This document shows, one piece after another, positions 34,336-42,686 of a DNA stretch of 64,000 nt (positions are counted from its first letter, which is position 1; every line of letters begins with the position of its first letter). The stretch comes from JAKFWI01 sp031398975. Lineage in GTDB: Bacteria > Pseudomonadota > Alphaproteobacteria > Caulobacterales > Aquidulcibacteraceae. The stretch covers positions 1 through 64,000 of the forward strand of contig JANNOI010000001.1 of assembly GCA_031398975.1 (NCBI GenBank). The letters run 5' to 3'. The position numbers and the translations under genes were made by a program. A model generated the notes under the pieces. It was not told where the DNA came from and searched no databases. It saw only the letters and a program-made list of their open reading frames with translations.

Positions 34336-35381
34336 CAGGCGAGCTCACCCAGGAGCTTGCCTTTCTCCACCACCGTCCTGCCATCGAGCGTGATGGTGCA
34401 ATGGCGCATGGGCAGGTCGAAATGGCCGAGCGTCTGGCGGTTGGCGGAGGGGTTGGCCCCGGTGGAATAGAGGAAATTGCCGGCGAAGGCGCGCTGCTCG
34501 GTGCCGTTCGTATCGCGCTTGTCGTACATGGCGAGCGCATCCCAGCGGGCGGCGTGGTTCATGCCCCAGCCCACATGCGAGGCGCCATAGGCGTTGTCGT
34601 CGCTCCAGGCGGCGAAATAGCTGCGCATCAGCTCGGCGTCGAGCCCGGTCCCCTCCACCTTTTTGGCGAAATCGTTCTCGATCACGAGCGTTACCGGGCT
34701 TTCGATATAGCGCTTGAAGGTCAGATTGATGTCGCCCTGGTTCAACACCAGCACGCCGTTCACGGCGCCGCGGCGGGGGAAGCAGCTATTGATGCCCCCG
34801 GGCCAGCTCGCCATCTGACCGGGCTCGTCCACATAGCCCACATTGCCCCCGACGAGCGCGTCCGTGAGGTCGATCGTCAAATCGGTGCCGGCGTCGGACA
34901 CGACGCGCATCTGCGTCGCGTCGAGCAGCATCTGGCGGCCCTTCAGGATGCGGGCCTTCATGGCGGGATCGTTGCGCAGCCGCTCCAGCGCCTCGGGATG
35001 CTCGTTGCTGATATAGAGCACGCGCGCGCCGCCGCGGCGGATGGCGGGGGTTTCGGGGGCGTGCATCACGCCTTCCACCGTCAGGTCCACCACCAGCGGG
35101 CACGCCGCCAGCGCGGCCACGACGGGCGCGAGGCCCTGGATCGCGTTGGTCGTGCCCGTCGAGCGGATCGGGACGGCGACTTCCTGGGGCGGGGTGGGCA
35201 GCACGATGTGGAAGGGCTTCGCCTCAAGGCGCAGCAGCGCAAGCTCCGCCAGCGCGACGTTCACCGCCCGCGATTGGGTTTCCGAGAGGATGGCCACCGC
35301 ATCCCCCGGCTGCACTTTGCACAAGGCGAAGGTGTGGGCGAACGCCTCGATCCACTTCGCTTCGATCCGTTCCTGCAGCAT
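34335..35381 (-). CDS. nicX: NicX-like 2,5-dihydroxypyridine 5,6-dioxygenase
   Basis: 348-aa enzyme co-linear with Pseudomonas putida NicX (350 aa), which opens 2,5-dihydroxypyridine with O2 to N-formylmaleamate. Alignable blocks are GYVDEPGQMASWPGG, VLNQGDINLTFKRYI and AFAGNFLYSTGAN. The iron ligands I recall for NicX (His265, Ser302, Asp320) have counterparts His269 (GASHVGWGM), Ser306 (YSTGAN) and Asp322 (HFDLPMRH). I start at 35381, where GGGAGG stands 5 nt upstream, and discard 32 codons. The following alpha/beta hydrolase overlaps by one base. No nicA/B, nicC, nicE or nicF gene is in the window, so the physiological substrate is open. Confidence 0.82.
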   Translation of the reverse strand: MLQERIEAKWIEAFAHTFALCKVQPGDAVAILSETQSRAVNVALAELALLRLEAKPFHIVLPTPPQEVAVPIRSTGTTNAIQGLAPVVAALAACPLVVDLTVEGVMHAPETPAIRRGGARVLYISNEHPEALERLRNDPAMKARILKGRQMLLDATQMRVVSDAGTDLTIDLTDALVGGNVGYVDEPGQMASWPGGINSCFPRRGAVNGVLVLNQGDINLTFKRYIESPVTLVIENDFAKKVEGTGLDAELMRSYFAAWSDDNAYGASHVGWGMNHAARWDALAMYDKRDTNGTEQRAFAGNFLYSTGANPSANRQTLGHFDLPMRHCTITLDGRTVVEKGKLLGELA

Positions 35382-35522
35382 CGCCGCCTCCCGTCGCGGC
35401 CTTTCACAGGCCCGCGCGCGCTTTGCGCTCTTGCGCGCCCGATCGTGCACACGCGCGATCCGGGCCTCCAAAGTCAATTTGCATCACCCGGCATAACCGG
35501 CGAACATGGGGCTTGGACCCGT

Positions 35523-36317
35523 TCAGTCGATCGTCAGCGCGGCGCCCGCCTCGCCGTCCAGGAACACCCGCGCGGTTTGCCCCGAGCGCAGCTTCGCGGC
35601 CTGGCCCACCGCCCCGGTGGCGATCAGCCGCCCCGCCCGCAAGGGCCGGCCCCGCGCGCCGAGCGCGCCCGCCAGCCACGCCCCGATCGCCAGCGGATCG
35701 AACCCGGCCTCGTTGGCGCTGATCGGGCGCTGCGCGCCGTCAGGAACCTCCAGGCGAAGCGGCAGGGCGCCCAGCGCGCGCGCGCGCCAGTCCGGGATCG
35801 CCGCGCCCAGCACCAGCGCCCGGTTCACGCCCTTGTCCGCGATCAGCGCGAGCCCGCCCTCGGCGAACGGCTCGCTCCAGCTCGGGCGGTTGACCTCGAT
35901 CCCCAAGAACGCGCCGTCCAGCACGGCGGCGAAGCCTTGGGCGTCGAATCGCTCCCCCGCCTCGAGGTCCCGCCCCAGGCGCAACACGATCTCGGCCTCG
36001 ATCTCGACGTCCTCCCCGCGCCCGGCGAGCGCGGCGGGGGAGGAAAGCACGCCCTCGCGCAGGATCGCCCCCCAGAACGGGGCGGCGAGGCCCAGCGCGC
36101 GCTGGCCGCGCTCCCCGCTCGCCCCGACCTTGAAGCCCGCCACGTCCCCGCCCAGCGCCGCGGTCACCGCGTCGGCGACGGCGTAGGCCTCCTCAAGATC
36201 CCCAGGCCGGGGGAGTGCGGCGTCGCGGGCGAGGCGCCCAAAATTGCGGCGGGCCTCGGCGAGCGCCACAGCCAGATGCACGAGCGGGCCGGGCGTCGGC
36301 TTGACAATGTCACTCAT
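35523..36317 (-). CDS. 2-keto-4-pentenoate hydratase/MhpD-like enzyme
   Basis: 264-aa member of the hydratase/decarboxylase branch of the FAH superfamily (MhpD, DmpE/H). Marks are AGFKVGAS near residue 60, the acidic metal-site region VEIEAEIVLRLGRDLEAGE (about 103-121) and LGIEVNRPSW. Such enzymes act on 2-hydroxy-dienoates after meta ring cleavage. It is the first gene of the leftward operon, 55 bp from the divergent LysR gene, with 141 bp before nicX that may hold a second promoter (TTGACT). Confidence 0.83.
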   Translation of the reverse strand: MSDIVKPTPGPLVHLAVALAEARRNFGRLARDAALPRPGDLEEAYAVADAVTAALGGDVAGFKVGASGERGQRALGLAAPFWGAILREGVLSSPAALAGRGEDVEIEAEIVLRLGRDLEAGERFDAQGFAAVLDGAFLGIEVNRPSWSEPFAEGGLALIADKGVNRALVLGAAIPDWRARALGALPLRLEVPDGAQRPISANEAGFDPLAIGAWLAGALGARGRPLRAGRLIATGAVGQAAKLRSGQTARVFLDGEAGAALTID

Positions 36318-36340
36318 AACCTGGGCTCATGGATGCAACG

Positions 36341-36356
36341 TTCGACTGGGTTCGAA
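36341..36356. promoter_or_regulatory. Inverted repeat between hydratase and LysR genes
   Basis: TTCGACTGGGTTCGAA is a 5-bp inverted repeat (TTCGA-N6-TCGAA) placed just before the LysR ribosome site AGGAGC and 24 bp from the hydratase start. LysR regulators often bind interrupted palindromes in such divergent gaps. Confidence 0.5.
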
Positions 36357-36372
36357 ATTCAGGAGCTACGCC

Positions 36373-37404
36373 ATGCCGTGCGAAGACGGGGAGAGTGAAG
36401 ACGAGGAGCCGCTGTTCGACGCCAAGACCCTGAAGAGCCTCTACGTGCTGGATTGGCGCCGCGTCCGTCAATTCCTGTTCGCCTATGAGCGGCGCAGCAT
36501 CGGCCAGGCGGCCGGCGAGCTGAACGTCACCCAGCCCGCGCTCAGCAAGAGCCTGCGCTCGCTGGAGCAGGATCTCGGGGTGCTGCTGTTCGAGCGTACG
36601 CCCCTGGGCGTGGTCCCCACCGTGTTCGGCGACGCGTTGGCCCTGCACGCCAAGGCGATCCAGGCCGAGCTGCGCAGCGCGCTGACGCAGATCGAGTATA
36701 TGCGCGGGGCCGTGCGCGGCCATGTCGTGGTCGGCATCGGGCCCAGCATGGCCACCAATCTGATGCCGCTCGCGTCGCTGCGGCTGCTGGCGGAGCGGCC
36801 CGGCATCAAGCTCACCGTGCGCGAAGGCATGGCCGACGATCTGATCGGGGCGCTGCGGCGGGGCGAGATCGACCTCGCGCTCGGGGCCTGGCCCTTGATG
36901 CGCGAGCAGGATCTGGCGCTGGAGGTGATCTTCCGTGACGATCTGATGGTGTTCGCCGGGGCCGGACACCCCCTCGTCGGGGTGGAATGCAGCCTGGGGG
37001 GCCTGGCCGATTATCCCTGGGCCTTGCCGCCGCCCACCCAATTATGGCGCCGGCGCCTGGACGAGGCGTTCCTGTCGCGCGGGCTGCCCCCGGTCGCGGC
37101 CGCGGTGGAGAGCAATTCCTCGAACTATTTGAAGGCGCTGCTCGCGCACAACCGCTTCCTTACCTTCCTGCCGCGTCAGAGCCTCCTGCGCCAGGAACAG
37201 ATGGGGCTGGTCAAGCCGCTGAACGTGCCCGAACTCGCGGTCGAGACCGATGTCGTAATGACGTACCGGGAGCGGGCGGTGCTGTCCCCGGCGGCCCGCA
37301 TGCTGATGGCCCACCTGCGCGCGGTGGGCGAGAGCCAGGCTGCGCTGACGCCTCTCGAGCCCGCACGGTCCGCGGACCCCGCTCCCGCCCTGGCGCTGGT
37401 CTAG
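36373..37404 (+). CDS. LysR-family transcriptional regulator
   Basis: 343-aa LysR protein. The winged helix-turn-helix is RVRQFLFAYERRSIGQAAGELNVTQPALSKSLRSLEQDLG in about residues 26-66, preceded by an acidic 20-residue tail. The C-terminal periplasmic-binding-like domain (about 110-315) would bind a pathway intermediate. I start at MPCEDGESEDEE because AGGAGC is 6 nt upstream. It is divergent from the hydratase-nicX operon, the standard place for its activator. An Ala/Pro tail ends the protein. Confidence 0.88.
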   Translation: MPCEDGESEDEEPLFDAKTLKSLYVLDWRRVRQFLFAYERRSIGQAAGELNVTQPALSKSLRSLEQDLGVLLFERTPLGVVPTVFGDALALHAKAIQAELRSALTQIEYMRGAVRGHVVVGIGPSMATNLMPLASLRLLAERPGIKLTVREGMADDLIGALRRGEIDLALGAWPLMREQDLALEVIFRDDLMVFAGAGHPLVGVECSLGGLADYPWALPPPTQLWRRRLDEAFLSRGLPPVAAAVESNSSNYLKALLAHNRFLTFLPRQSLLRQEQMGLVKPLNVPELAVETDVVMTYRERAVLSPAARMLMAHLRAVGESQAALTPLEPARSADPAPALALV

Positions 37405-37406
37405 CC

Positions 37407-37934
37407 ATGCAAAACATGGAGCTTCGGCTGGCGGCGCTGGAGGCGCGGGCGGCGATCGAACAGGTGGTGTACCGCTATTGCCGCGCGCTTGACCGGCTGG
37501 ACGAGCCCTTGTTGCGCGCGGTGTTCCATGACGAGTGCGCGATCGACATGGGCGCGCTCTATCGCGGCGGGCCCGACGGGTTCGTGCGCCTGGCCATGGA
37601 ATTCATGGGCGCGATGGCCGCGACGCGCCACGAGGTGGCCAACATCGTGTTGGAGATTGAGGCGGACCATGCGTCGGCGGAGAGCTATGTCACGGCCTGG
37701 CACCGGCTCGCGGGGCCCGACGGCGAGGCCGAGCTGATCGTGCGGGCCCGGTACCTGAACGCCTTCGCATTCCGGGACGGCCGCTGGGCGATCACCCGGC
37801 ACAGCGAAGTGCTCGATTACGGCGCCCGCCTTCCCACCGACCCCGCCTGGTTCGAGGGGAACGCGGAACTGGAGAAGGGCGCGCGGACGAGGGCGGACGC
37901 GTCTTACGGCTTCTTGCCCGCCTTGCGGCGATAG
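37407..37934 (+). CDS. SnoaL/NTF2-like protein
   Basis: 175-aa protein of the nuclear transport factor 2-like superfamily. The pattern ARAAIEQVVYRYCRALDRLDEPLLRAVFHDEC (about residues 10-41) and CAIDMGALYRGGPDGF is that of the scytalone dehydratase/SnoaL_4 branch, members of which include ring dehydratases and isomerases and the small subunit-like partners of dioxygenases. The start at 37407 is 2 bp after the LysR stop, so it is co-transcribed with the regulator. Its 3' end overlaps the convergent araC gene by 31 bp. Confidence 0.78.
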   Translation: MQNMELRLAALEARAAIEQVVYRYCRALDRLDEPLLRAVFHDECAIDMGALYRGGPDGFVRLAMEFMGAMAATRHEVANIVLEIEADHASAESYVTAWHRLAGPDGEAELIVRARYLNAFAFRDGRWAITRHSEVLDYGARLPTDPAWFEGNAELEKGARTRADASYGFLPALRR

Positions 37935-38650
37935 GCGCCAGGGCTCAGCCCGACGATCGCCTTGAACCGGCGGCTGAAGGCGCTTTGGTCCGTGTACCCG
38001 CAGGTCAGCGCGATCTCGGCGATGGGGGCCTCGCCCGCGAGCAGCGCCAGCGCGGCGTCGATGCGCAGGATCGCGAGATACCGCCCGGGGGACACCCCGA
38101 ACAGGGCGCGGAAATCCCGTTCCAGCTGGGAGGAAGATACCCCGCACGCCTGGGCCAGCGCGCCGAGGTCCAGAGGCTCTGCCAGATGCGTCTGCAGCCG
38201 CTCCACCGCAGCCGCCAGGCGGCTATAGATCGGGTGGCGGCGATCGGGGGCCTGGAGGCGGCGCGAGGCGGCGGCGACGCCGACGATCTCCCCGTCCGGG
38301 CTGCGCACCGGCAGGCGGGCGAACAGAAGCCAGATCGGGCGCCCCGCCCGGTCGGTGGACAGGTCAAGCTGGTTGCGCACAGAAGCGCCCGTGGCCAGCA
38401 CCTGGCGGTCCAGCGCCTCGTAGCGGCGCCCGAACGGGCCGGGGAAAACGTCCGCCGCGGTCTTGCCGATCAGGTCCTCCAGCCGGGGGATCCCGCACAG
38501 ATCGAGCATCGCCTGGTTGGCCGCCGCATAGCGCAGGGCGCGGTCCTTCAGGAAAAACGGCGCGTCGGGCAGGTGGTCGAATAGGTCCTGGACCAGGGCT
38601 GCGGCGAGGAACGCGATCGGCGGCGGCGGGTCGGAAAGGGCTTCTTTCAT
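37904..38650 (-). CDS. PAS-domain AraC-family regulator
   Basis: 248-aa regulator. An N-terminal PAS domain (about residues 12-125: FDHLPDAPFFLKDRALRYAAANQAML; GKTAADVFPG) would sense a small molecule. The C-terminal AraC DNA-binding domain (about 140-240) has two helix-turn-helices, GALAQACGVSSSQLERDFRALFG and IAEIALTCGYTDQSAFSRRFKAIVG, split here by the linker helix. I take the ATG at 38650. It is divergent from the VOC-like gene at 38739 and may control it. Confidence 0.87.
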   Translation of the reverse strand: MKEALSDPPPPIAFLAAALVQDLFDHLPDAPFFLKDRALRYAAANQAMLDLCGIPRLEDLIGKTAADVFPGPFGRRYEALDRQVLATGASVRNQLDLSTDRAGRPIWLLFARLPVRSPDGEIVGVAAASRRLQAPDRRHPIYSRLAAAVERLQTHLAEPLDLGALAQACGVSSSQLERDFRALFGVSPGRYLAILRIDAALALLAGEAPIAEIALTCGYTDQSAFSRRFKAIVGLSPGAYRRKAGKKP

Positions 38651-38738
38651 TGTGCCGAAATCGGCGCCACGCCCGCGCCAGCGCGTCAAGACCGGAAGGG
38701 AGCCGGCGGGCTAAACTTGGGGAAATCGGAGAGCGCCC

Positions 38739-40082
38739 ATGACCCGTCCCAACGCCGCCGCGCAATGGCAAGTCCAGCCAGGGGCCGAGGCCCTGATGCG
38801 GGAGGTGCTGGAGGATGCGCTCGCCCGCAGCCCTGCGGCGCAGGCGTTCGCGAACCGGCTGCTCGAGGCGTGCGGCGTGCGTCTGCGCGACATCTTGGAC
38901 CATGTGAGCGTGGCCGACCCCGCCCTGCCGGCGCGGCTCGAAGCGCAGAACTGGCGCGCCATCGCGCCCGGCCTCTGGCGCCATTTCGACGGCTATTTCC
39001 CGGACTTTCTGGAAAGTTCCGAAACCGACGTGATCGCCTTCCGCGTGGAATCGGCCGAGGCCTTCGTCCGCGCCGTGGGCGTCTCCACCCCGATCGAGGG
39101 TGAGCCGCACGCCGCGCTGCGGCGGGTGGCGGCGTTTTCCGGCCGCGACGTGACCTTCGTGGCGATCGAGCGGAACGGGCATGTGGGCTACGACGCGCCA
39201 AAAACGGATCGGGCGCTGCTGCGCCAGGCGCGGCTGCACCAGCAGATTTTCCGCACCCGCCGGCGCGTCTTCGACACCCCCGAGGCGGGGTTCGACCATA
39301 CCGACGCGCTGGTCGATTCCGCCGTCGCCGACCTCGGCCCCCATTGGGCGTGCGATCTCTTTTTCCGCGCCGAGCGCGAATACTGGATGAGCCGGTGCGA
39401 CGCCGGGCGCCTCCAGAAGGCCCGCCAGGACGCGGCCGGGATCGGCTGGGCCAATATCGATCACCACACCTATGATTCCACCCGCCCCCTGTTCGGCCGC
39501 ACCATCCGTGTGCTCGAGAAGCTGGGCTATGAGTGCCGCGAGCTTTTCTACGCCGGCCACCAGGCGGGATGGGGCTCGCAGATTCTGGAGCAGCCGGTGC
39601 TGCGCTCCACCATCTTCGCCGACATCGATCTCGCCCCGGAGGAATTGGACATCGACTTCGCCCACCTGCCGCTTGCGCCGCTGGCGCAGGTGCGCCGGGC
39701 GGGCTTGTGGTGCGCGATGCATGGGGAATCCATGCTGGAGGCGGGCCTGAACCACGTGGCGGGGATGTACGATCACGCCGCGTTCCGCGCCCAGATGTCG
39801 GCGCGCGGGGTCGCGATGATGGCGCCGTTCTCGAACTTCCCCCACCTCTACCAGGAGCTTACCGAGGGCCAGTGGTGGCCGGTCGATCCCGCCCGCATCG
39901 ATGCGCTGGAGCGCGCGGGCCAAGTCAGCGCGGGCGAGGCGGAGGATTTCCGCCTGAACGGCGCGATCGCGGCGCACCTTGAGAATCTCGAGCGCAATGA
40001 CGGCTTCAAAGGCTTCAACCAGCCCGGCATCGACGGCGTCCTGCTCGCCATCGACCCCCGCAAGAACATGGTCGAGGCCTGA
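38739..40082 (+). CDS. Large VOC-like protein of unknown function
   Basis: 447-aa soluble protein; I do not recognise a characterised family. The middle part (about residues 240-310) reads like a vicinal-oxygen-chelate module: a His pair in NIDHHTYDSTRP, LEKLGYECRELFYAG, then GWGSQILEQP and FADIDL. VOC enzymes bind a divalent metal through His/His/Glu and include ring-cleaving dioxygenases and 2-oxoadipate dioxygenase-type proteins of similar size. Metal binding is inferred only. GGAGAG stands before the ATG. It is divergent from the PAS-AraC gene within the ring-degradation island. Confidence 0.7.
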   Translation: MTRPNAAAQWQVQPGAEALMREVLEDALARSPAAQAFANRLLEACGVRLRDILDHVSVADPALPARLEAQNWRAIAPGLWRHFDGYFPDFLESSETDVIAFRVESAEAFVRAVGVSTPIEGEPHAALRRVAAFSGRDVTFVAIERNGHVGYDAPKTDRALLRQARLHQQIFRTRRRVFDTPEAGFDHTDALVDSAVADLGPHWACDLFFRAEREYWMSRCDAGRLQKARQDAAGIGWANIDHHTYDSTRPLFGRTIRVLEKLGYECRELFYAGHQAGWGSQILEQPVLRSTIFADIDLAPEELDIDFAHLPLAPLAQVRRAGLWCAMHGESMLEAGLNHVAGMYDHAAFRAQMSARGVAMMAPFSNFPHLYQELTEGQWWPVDPARIDALERAGQVSAGEAEDFRLNGAIAAHLENLERNDGFKGFNQPGIDGVLLAIDPRKNMVEA

Positions 40083-40083
40083 G

Positions 40084-41034
40084 CTACCCCGCCTTGCGGA
40101 CTTTGCCGCCGAACAGGCCGGGGGTGGCGACGGCGTAGGGGGTGGGCGCGTTTTTGGCCATTGGCTCGAAGAAGCGGCGATAATCCTCGATGAAGGCGCG
40201 GATGGGCGTGGCGGGGCGTCCGAGCAGGCGGGGCAGGGTGTCGGTGATCGGGTTGTTCATGCCCGCGCGGGTCAGATTGTAGACGATGGTCATGAAGACG
40301 ATGGCGTCGAACGTCACGCCGCGGCGCGCCATCCGATACCAGAACCGCAGAAGGCCCGGATCCACATAGCGGATGGGGCGGCCCAGCACGTCTGACATGA
40401 GGGCCGCAACCTCGTGGAAATCGAGCGAGTCTGGCCCCGTCAGCAGGTATTCCTGATTGCGGTGGGCGTCGGGGTTGCGCACCACTTCGATTGCCAGGGC
40501 CGCGACGTCGCGCGAGTCGATGAAGGTCGTGCGGCCTTTCTTGGCGGGGATGAAGATCTCGTCGTACTTGGCGATGTCTACCGCGTGGGTGGTGATGTCG
40601 CGGATCAGGTTCTGCGAGAAATAGGCCGCGCGCAGGATCGTGTAATCGACGCCCGAGGCGCGGATCGCCTTCTCGACGTGGTAATGGGGCACGTATTTCA
40701 GCCGGTCGGCGCCGGGAACCGAAGTGTAGAGGATCTGCTTGCAGCCCTTCGCGGCGGCGGCCTCCACGAAGGGGACCATCCAGGTCTTGGCGGTCTTCGG
40801 GTGGGGCAGGGGGAACAGCAGGAAGAGCGTCGTCACCCCCTCGAGCGTGGCGTCCCAGGTGCTGCGGTCGGCATAATCGAATTTGGAGACCGGGACGTCC
40901 GGCCCATAGAGTTTGCGGATCTTGTCGGGCGAATGGGCCGCGATCCGGTAGGCGAGCGCGTCCTGCGCCACCAGCATCTTCACGAATTCCGTGCCGACAT
41001 TGCCGTTCGGCCCTGTGACCACGATCATGGGCAT
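40084..41034 (-). CDS. NmrA-like NAD(P)-binding reductase
   Basis: 316-aa atypical short-chain-dehydrogenase-type protein. The dinucleotide motif is VTGPNGNVGTEFVKML (about residues 5-20). SVPGADRLKYVPHYHVEKAIRASGVDYTILRAAYFSQN is the NmrA/azoreductase-like middle part. Relatives act as NAD(P)H:quinone reductases or redox sensors. The start MPMIVVTG at 41034 removes 30 low-complexity codons. It converges on the VOC-like gene with one base between stops. Confidence 0.82.
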   Translation of the reverse strand: MPMIVVTGPNGNVGTEFVKMLVAQDALAYRIAAHSPDKIRKLYGPDVPVSKFDYADRSTWDATLEGVTTLFLLFPLPHPKTAKTWMVPFVEAAAAKGCKQILYTSVPGADRLKYVPHYHVEKAIRASGVDYTILRAAYFSQNLIRDITTHAVDIAKYDEIFIPAKKGRTTFIDSRDVAALAIEVVRNPDAHRNQEYLLTGPDSLDFHEVAALMSDVLGRPIRYVDPGLLRFWYRMARRGVTFDAIVFMTIVYNLTRAGMNNPITDTLPRLLGRPATPIRAFIEDYRRFFEPMAKNAPTPYAVATPGLFGGKVRKAG

Positions 41035-41163
41035 GCTCCGTCTCTCGGGCGCCGCCGCGGCCGTCCCGTTCGCGCTACAGCCATACGCCGACGCCGCGCC
41101 CGCCGCCGCTGGCGCGGCCGGCATAAAAAGCCTGTTCCCATGTCCGCGGGGATAAGCGCCGCC

Positions 41164-41787
41164 TCAGGCGCCCGCGCGCCAGGCCGACACGAAGTCCCGC
41201 GCCCGCGCACCGACCTCCTCGGGCGCGCGACCGGGGGTGAATAGCGCCGAACCGATCCCGAAGCCCGCCGCGCCGGCGCGGCGGAACTCCGCCATGGAAG
41301 CGGGGCTCACCCCGCCCACGGGCAGCACCGCCGCTTCTCCCGGCAGCACCGCCTTCAGCGCTTTCAGCAAGGCCGGCCCGCCGATCTCGGCGGGGAACAG
41401 CTTCAGCGCGTCCGCGCCCGCCGCCAGCGCGCGGAACGCTTCGCTCGCGGTGTAGAAGCCCGGAATGGAGACGAGGCCCGCGGCCTTGGCGGCGGCGATC
41501 ACCTCAGGCTGGGTGTCGGGCGAGATCGCCATGCGCCCGCCCGCGGCCGCTACCTCTCCCACGGCCGCCACGCTTAACACGGTGCCCGCGCCGACGCACA
41601 GCCGGCCCCCAAAAGCCGCGCGGATGCGCGCGATGCTGACCAGCGGCTCCGGCGAATTGAGCGGCACTTCGAGACAGGTAAAGCCCGCCGCCTCAAGCGC
41701 CCCCGCCACCGCCACCGCGTTCTCCGGCGCAAGCCCGCGCAGGATGGCGATGAGCGGCAGCGCCGCGAACGCCTCCTCCCATTTCAT
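41164..41787 (-). CDS. dgoA: 2-dehydro-3-deoxy-6-phosphogalactonate aldolase
   Basis: 207-aa class I aldolase. It splits KDPGal to pyruvate and glyceraldehyde-3-phosphate, the last step of the De Ley-Doudoroff route. The catalytic Glu is in CLEVPLNSPEPL (about residue 40) and the Schiff-base Lys in DALKLFPAEIGG (about residue 127). PVGGVSP forms the phosphate site. The PLNSPEP form fits the KDPGal rather than the KDPG branch. The ATG overlaps the dgoK stop by 4 bp; it is the last gene of the operon. Confidence 0.9.
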   Translation of the reverse strand: MKWEEAFAALPLIAILRGLAPENAVAVAGALEAAGFTCLEVPLNSPEPLVSIARIRAAFGGRLCVGAGTVLSVAAVGEVAAAGGRMAISPDTQPEVIAAAKAAGLVSIPGFYTASEAFRALAAGADALKLFPAEIGGPALLKALKAVLPGEAAVLPVGGVSPASMAEFRRAGAAGFGIGSALFTPGRAPEEVGARARDFVSAWRAGA

Positions 41788-42686
41788 GTGCGTTCTCCCG
41801 CCAGCACCGCCTGGCCCAGAAGCCACAAGCCCCGGGCGGCGGCGCGCTCGCCATCCTCCATCTGCACCGCCCCCGCGCCCAGGCGCGCGAGCGCACCGGC
41901 GTAGAGGCTGGCAAGACCCGGTTCGCCGATGAGGGTAAGCGGCCCCCTCCCGAACAGCGCGAGCCCCGCGCGCGCCTCCGACCCGATCAGCACCCCCGAG
42001 AGATGGGCCGCGAGCCCCCGCGCGCCCACCCGCCCAGACAAGCCCGCCGTGCGCACCCCGAACAGCGCCGCCGCCAGCGCCCCCTCCGACCGATCCACCC
42101 CCGCGGCGAACGCGTCCGGATCGGGCGCCTCGCCCTCGAAGCCGGCGGCGAGGGTGGAGCCCTGCTTCAGCAGCGCGTAGAGCTCCCCTGTCAGGAAGGT
42201 TCGGAAGCGCGCTATGCGCCCGCCTTCCACCGCGATCCATTTGCTGTGCGTGCCCGGCGCGATCACGAGGCCGTCACCGCCCGCGAGGCGGGCGCCGAAC
42301 ACCTGGGTCTCCTCGCCCCGCATCACATCAAGGCCGCCGTCCGGGGTCTCCGCCCGCACGCCCGGGGCGATCCACACCGGAGCGTCCGCGAGCCCGCGCA
42401 CCCGGGTCAGGGCGGCTGCGGCGGCGGAAGCGTCCGCGGGGCAGGGCAGGTAGGGCGTCTCCACCCAGCCCTGGCGGCTACCGGCCATGCCGCTGACCAC
42501 GACGGGCGCCGACGGCCAGCCCTCCAGCACCTGCGCCAGCCGGGCCGCAAACCCGCCTGCGGGAATGTCGAGCAGGGCGGATGGCGCGCGCCGCGTTTCC
42601 GCCGCCGCCCCGTCCGGGCCGAAGCGGAACGCGCGGAGGCTGCTCGTGCCCCAATCCACCCCGATCAGGGGCCATCGCGCGCTCAT
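41784..42686 (-). CDS. dgoK: 2-dehydro-3-deoxygalactonokinase
   Basis: 300-aa sugar-acid kinase of the ASKHA fold, phosphorylating KDGal at O6. IGVDWGTSSLRAF (about residues 8-20) is the phosphate loop, VSGMAGSRQGWVETPYLPCPA and IAPGTHSKWI are DgoK signatures. It overlaps the lactonase gene upstream by 4 bp (ATGA) and dgoA downstream by 4 bp. Confidence 0.92.
   Translation of the reverse strand: MSARWPLIGVDWGTSSLRAFRFGPDGAAAETRRAPSALLDIPAGGFAARLAQVLEGWPSAPVVVSGMAGSRQGWVETPYLPCPADASAAAAALTRVRGLADAPVWIAPGVRAETPDGGLDVMRGEETQVFGARLAGGDGLVIAPGTHSKWIAVEGGRIARFRTFLTGELYALLKQGSTLAAGFEGEAPDPDAFAAGVDRSEGALAAALFGVRTAGLSGRVGARGLAAHLSGVLIGSEARAGLALFGRGPLTLIGEPGLASLYAGALARLGAGAVQMEDGERAAARGLWLLGQAVLAGERT

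Noticed and set aside
38739..40082. Firm naming as 2-oxoadipate dioxygenase (DUF1338/HglS)
   Set aside because: Size and VOC-like rhythm are similar, but I could not match its recalled motifs; left as unknown VOC-like.
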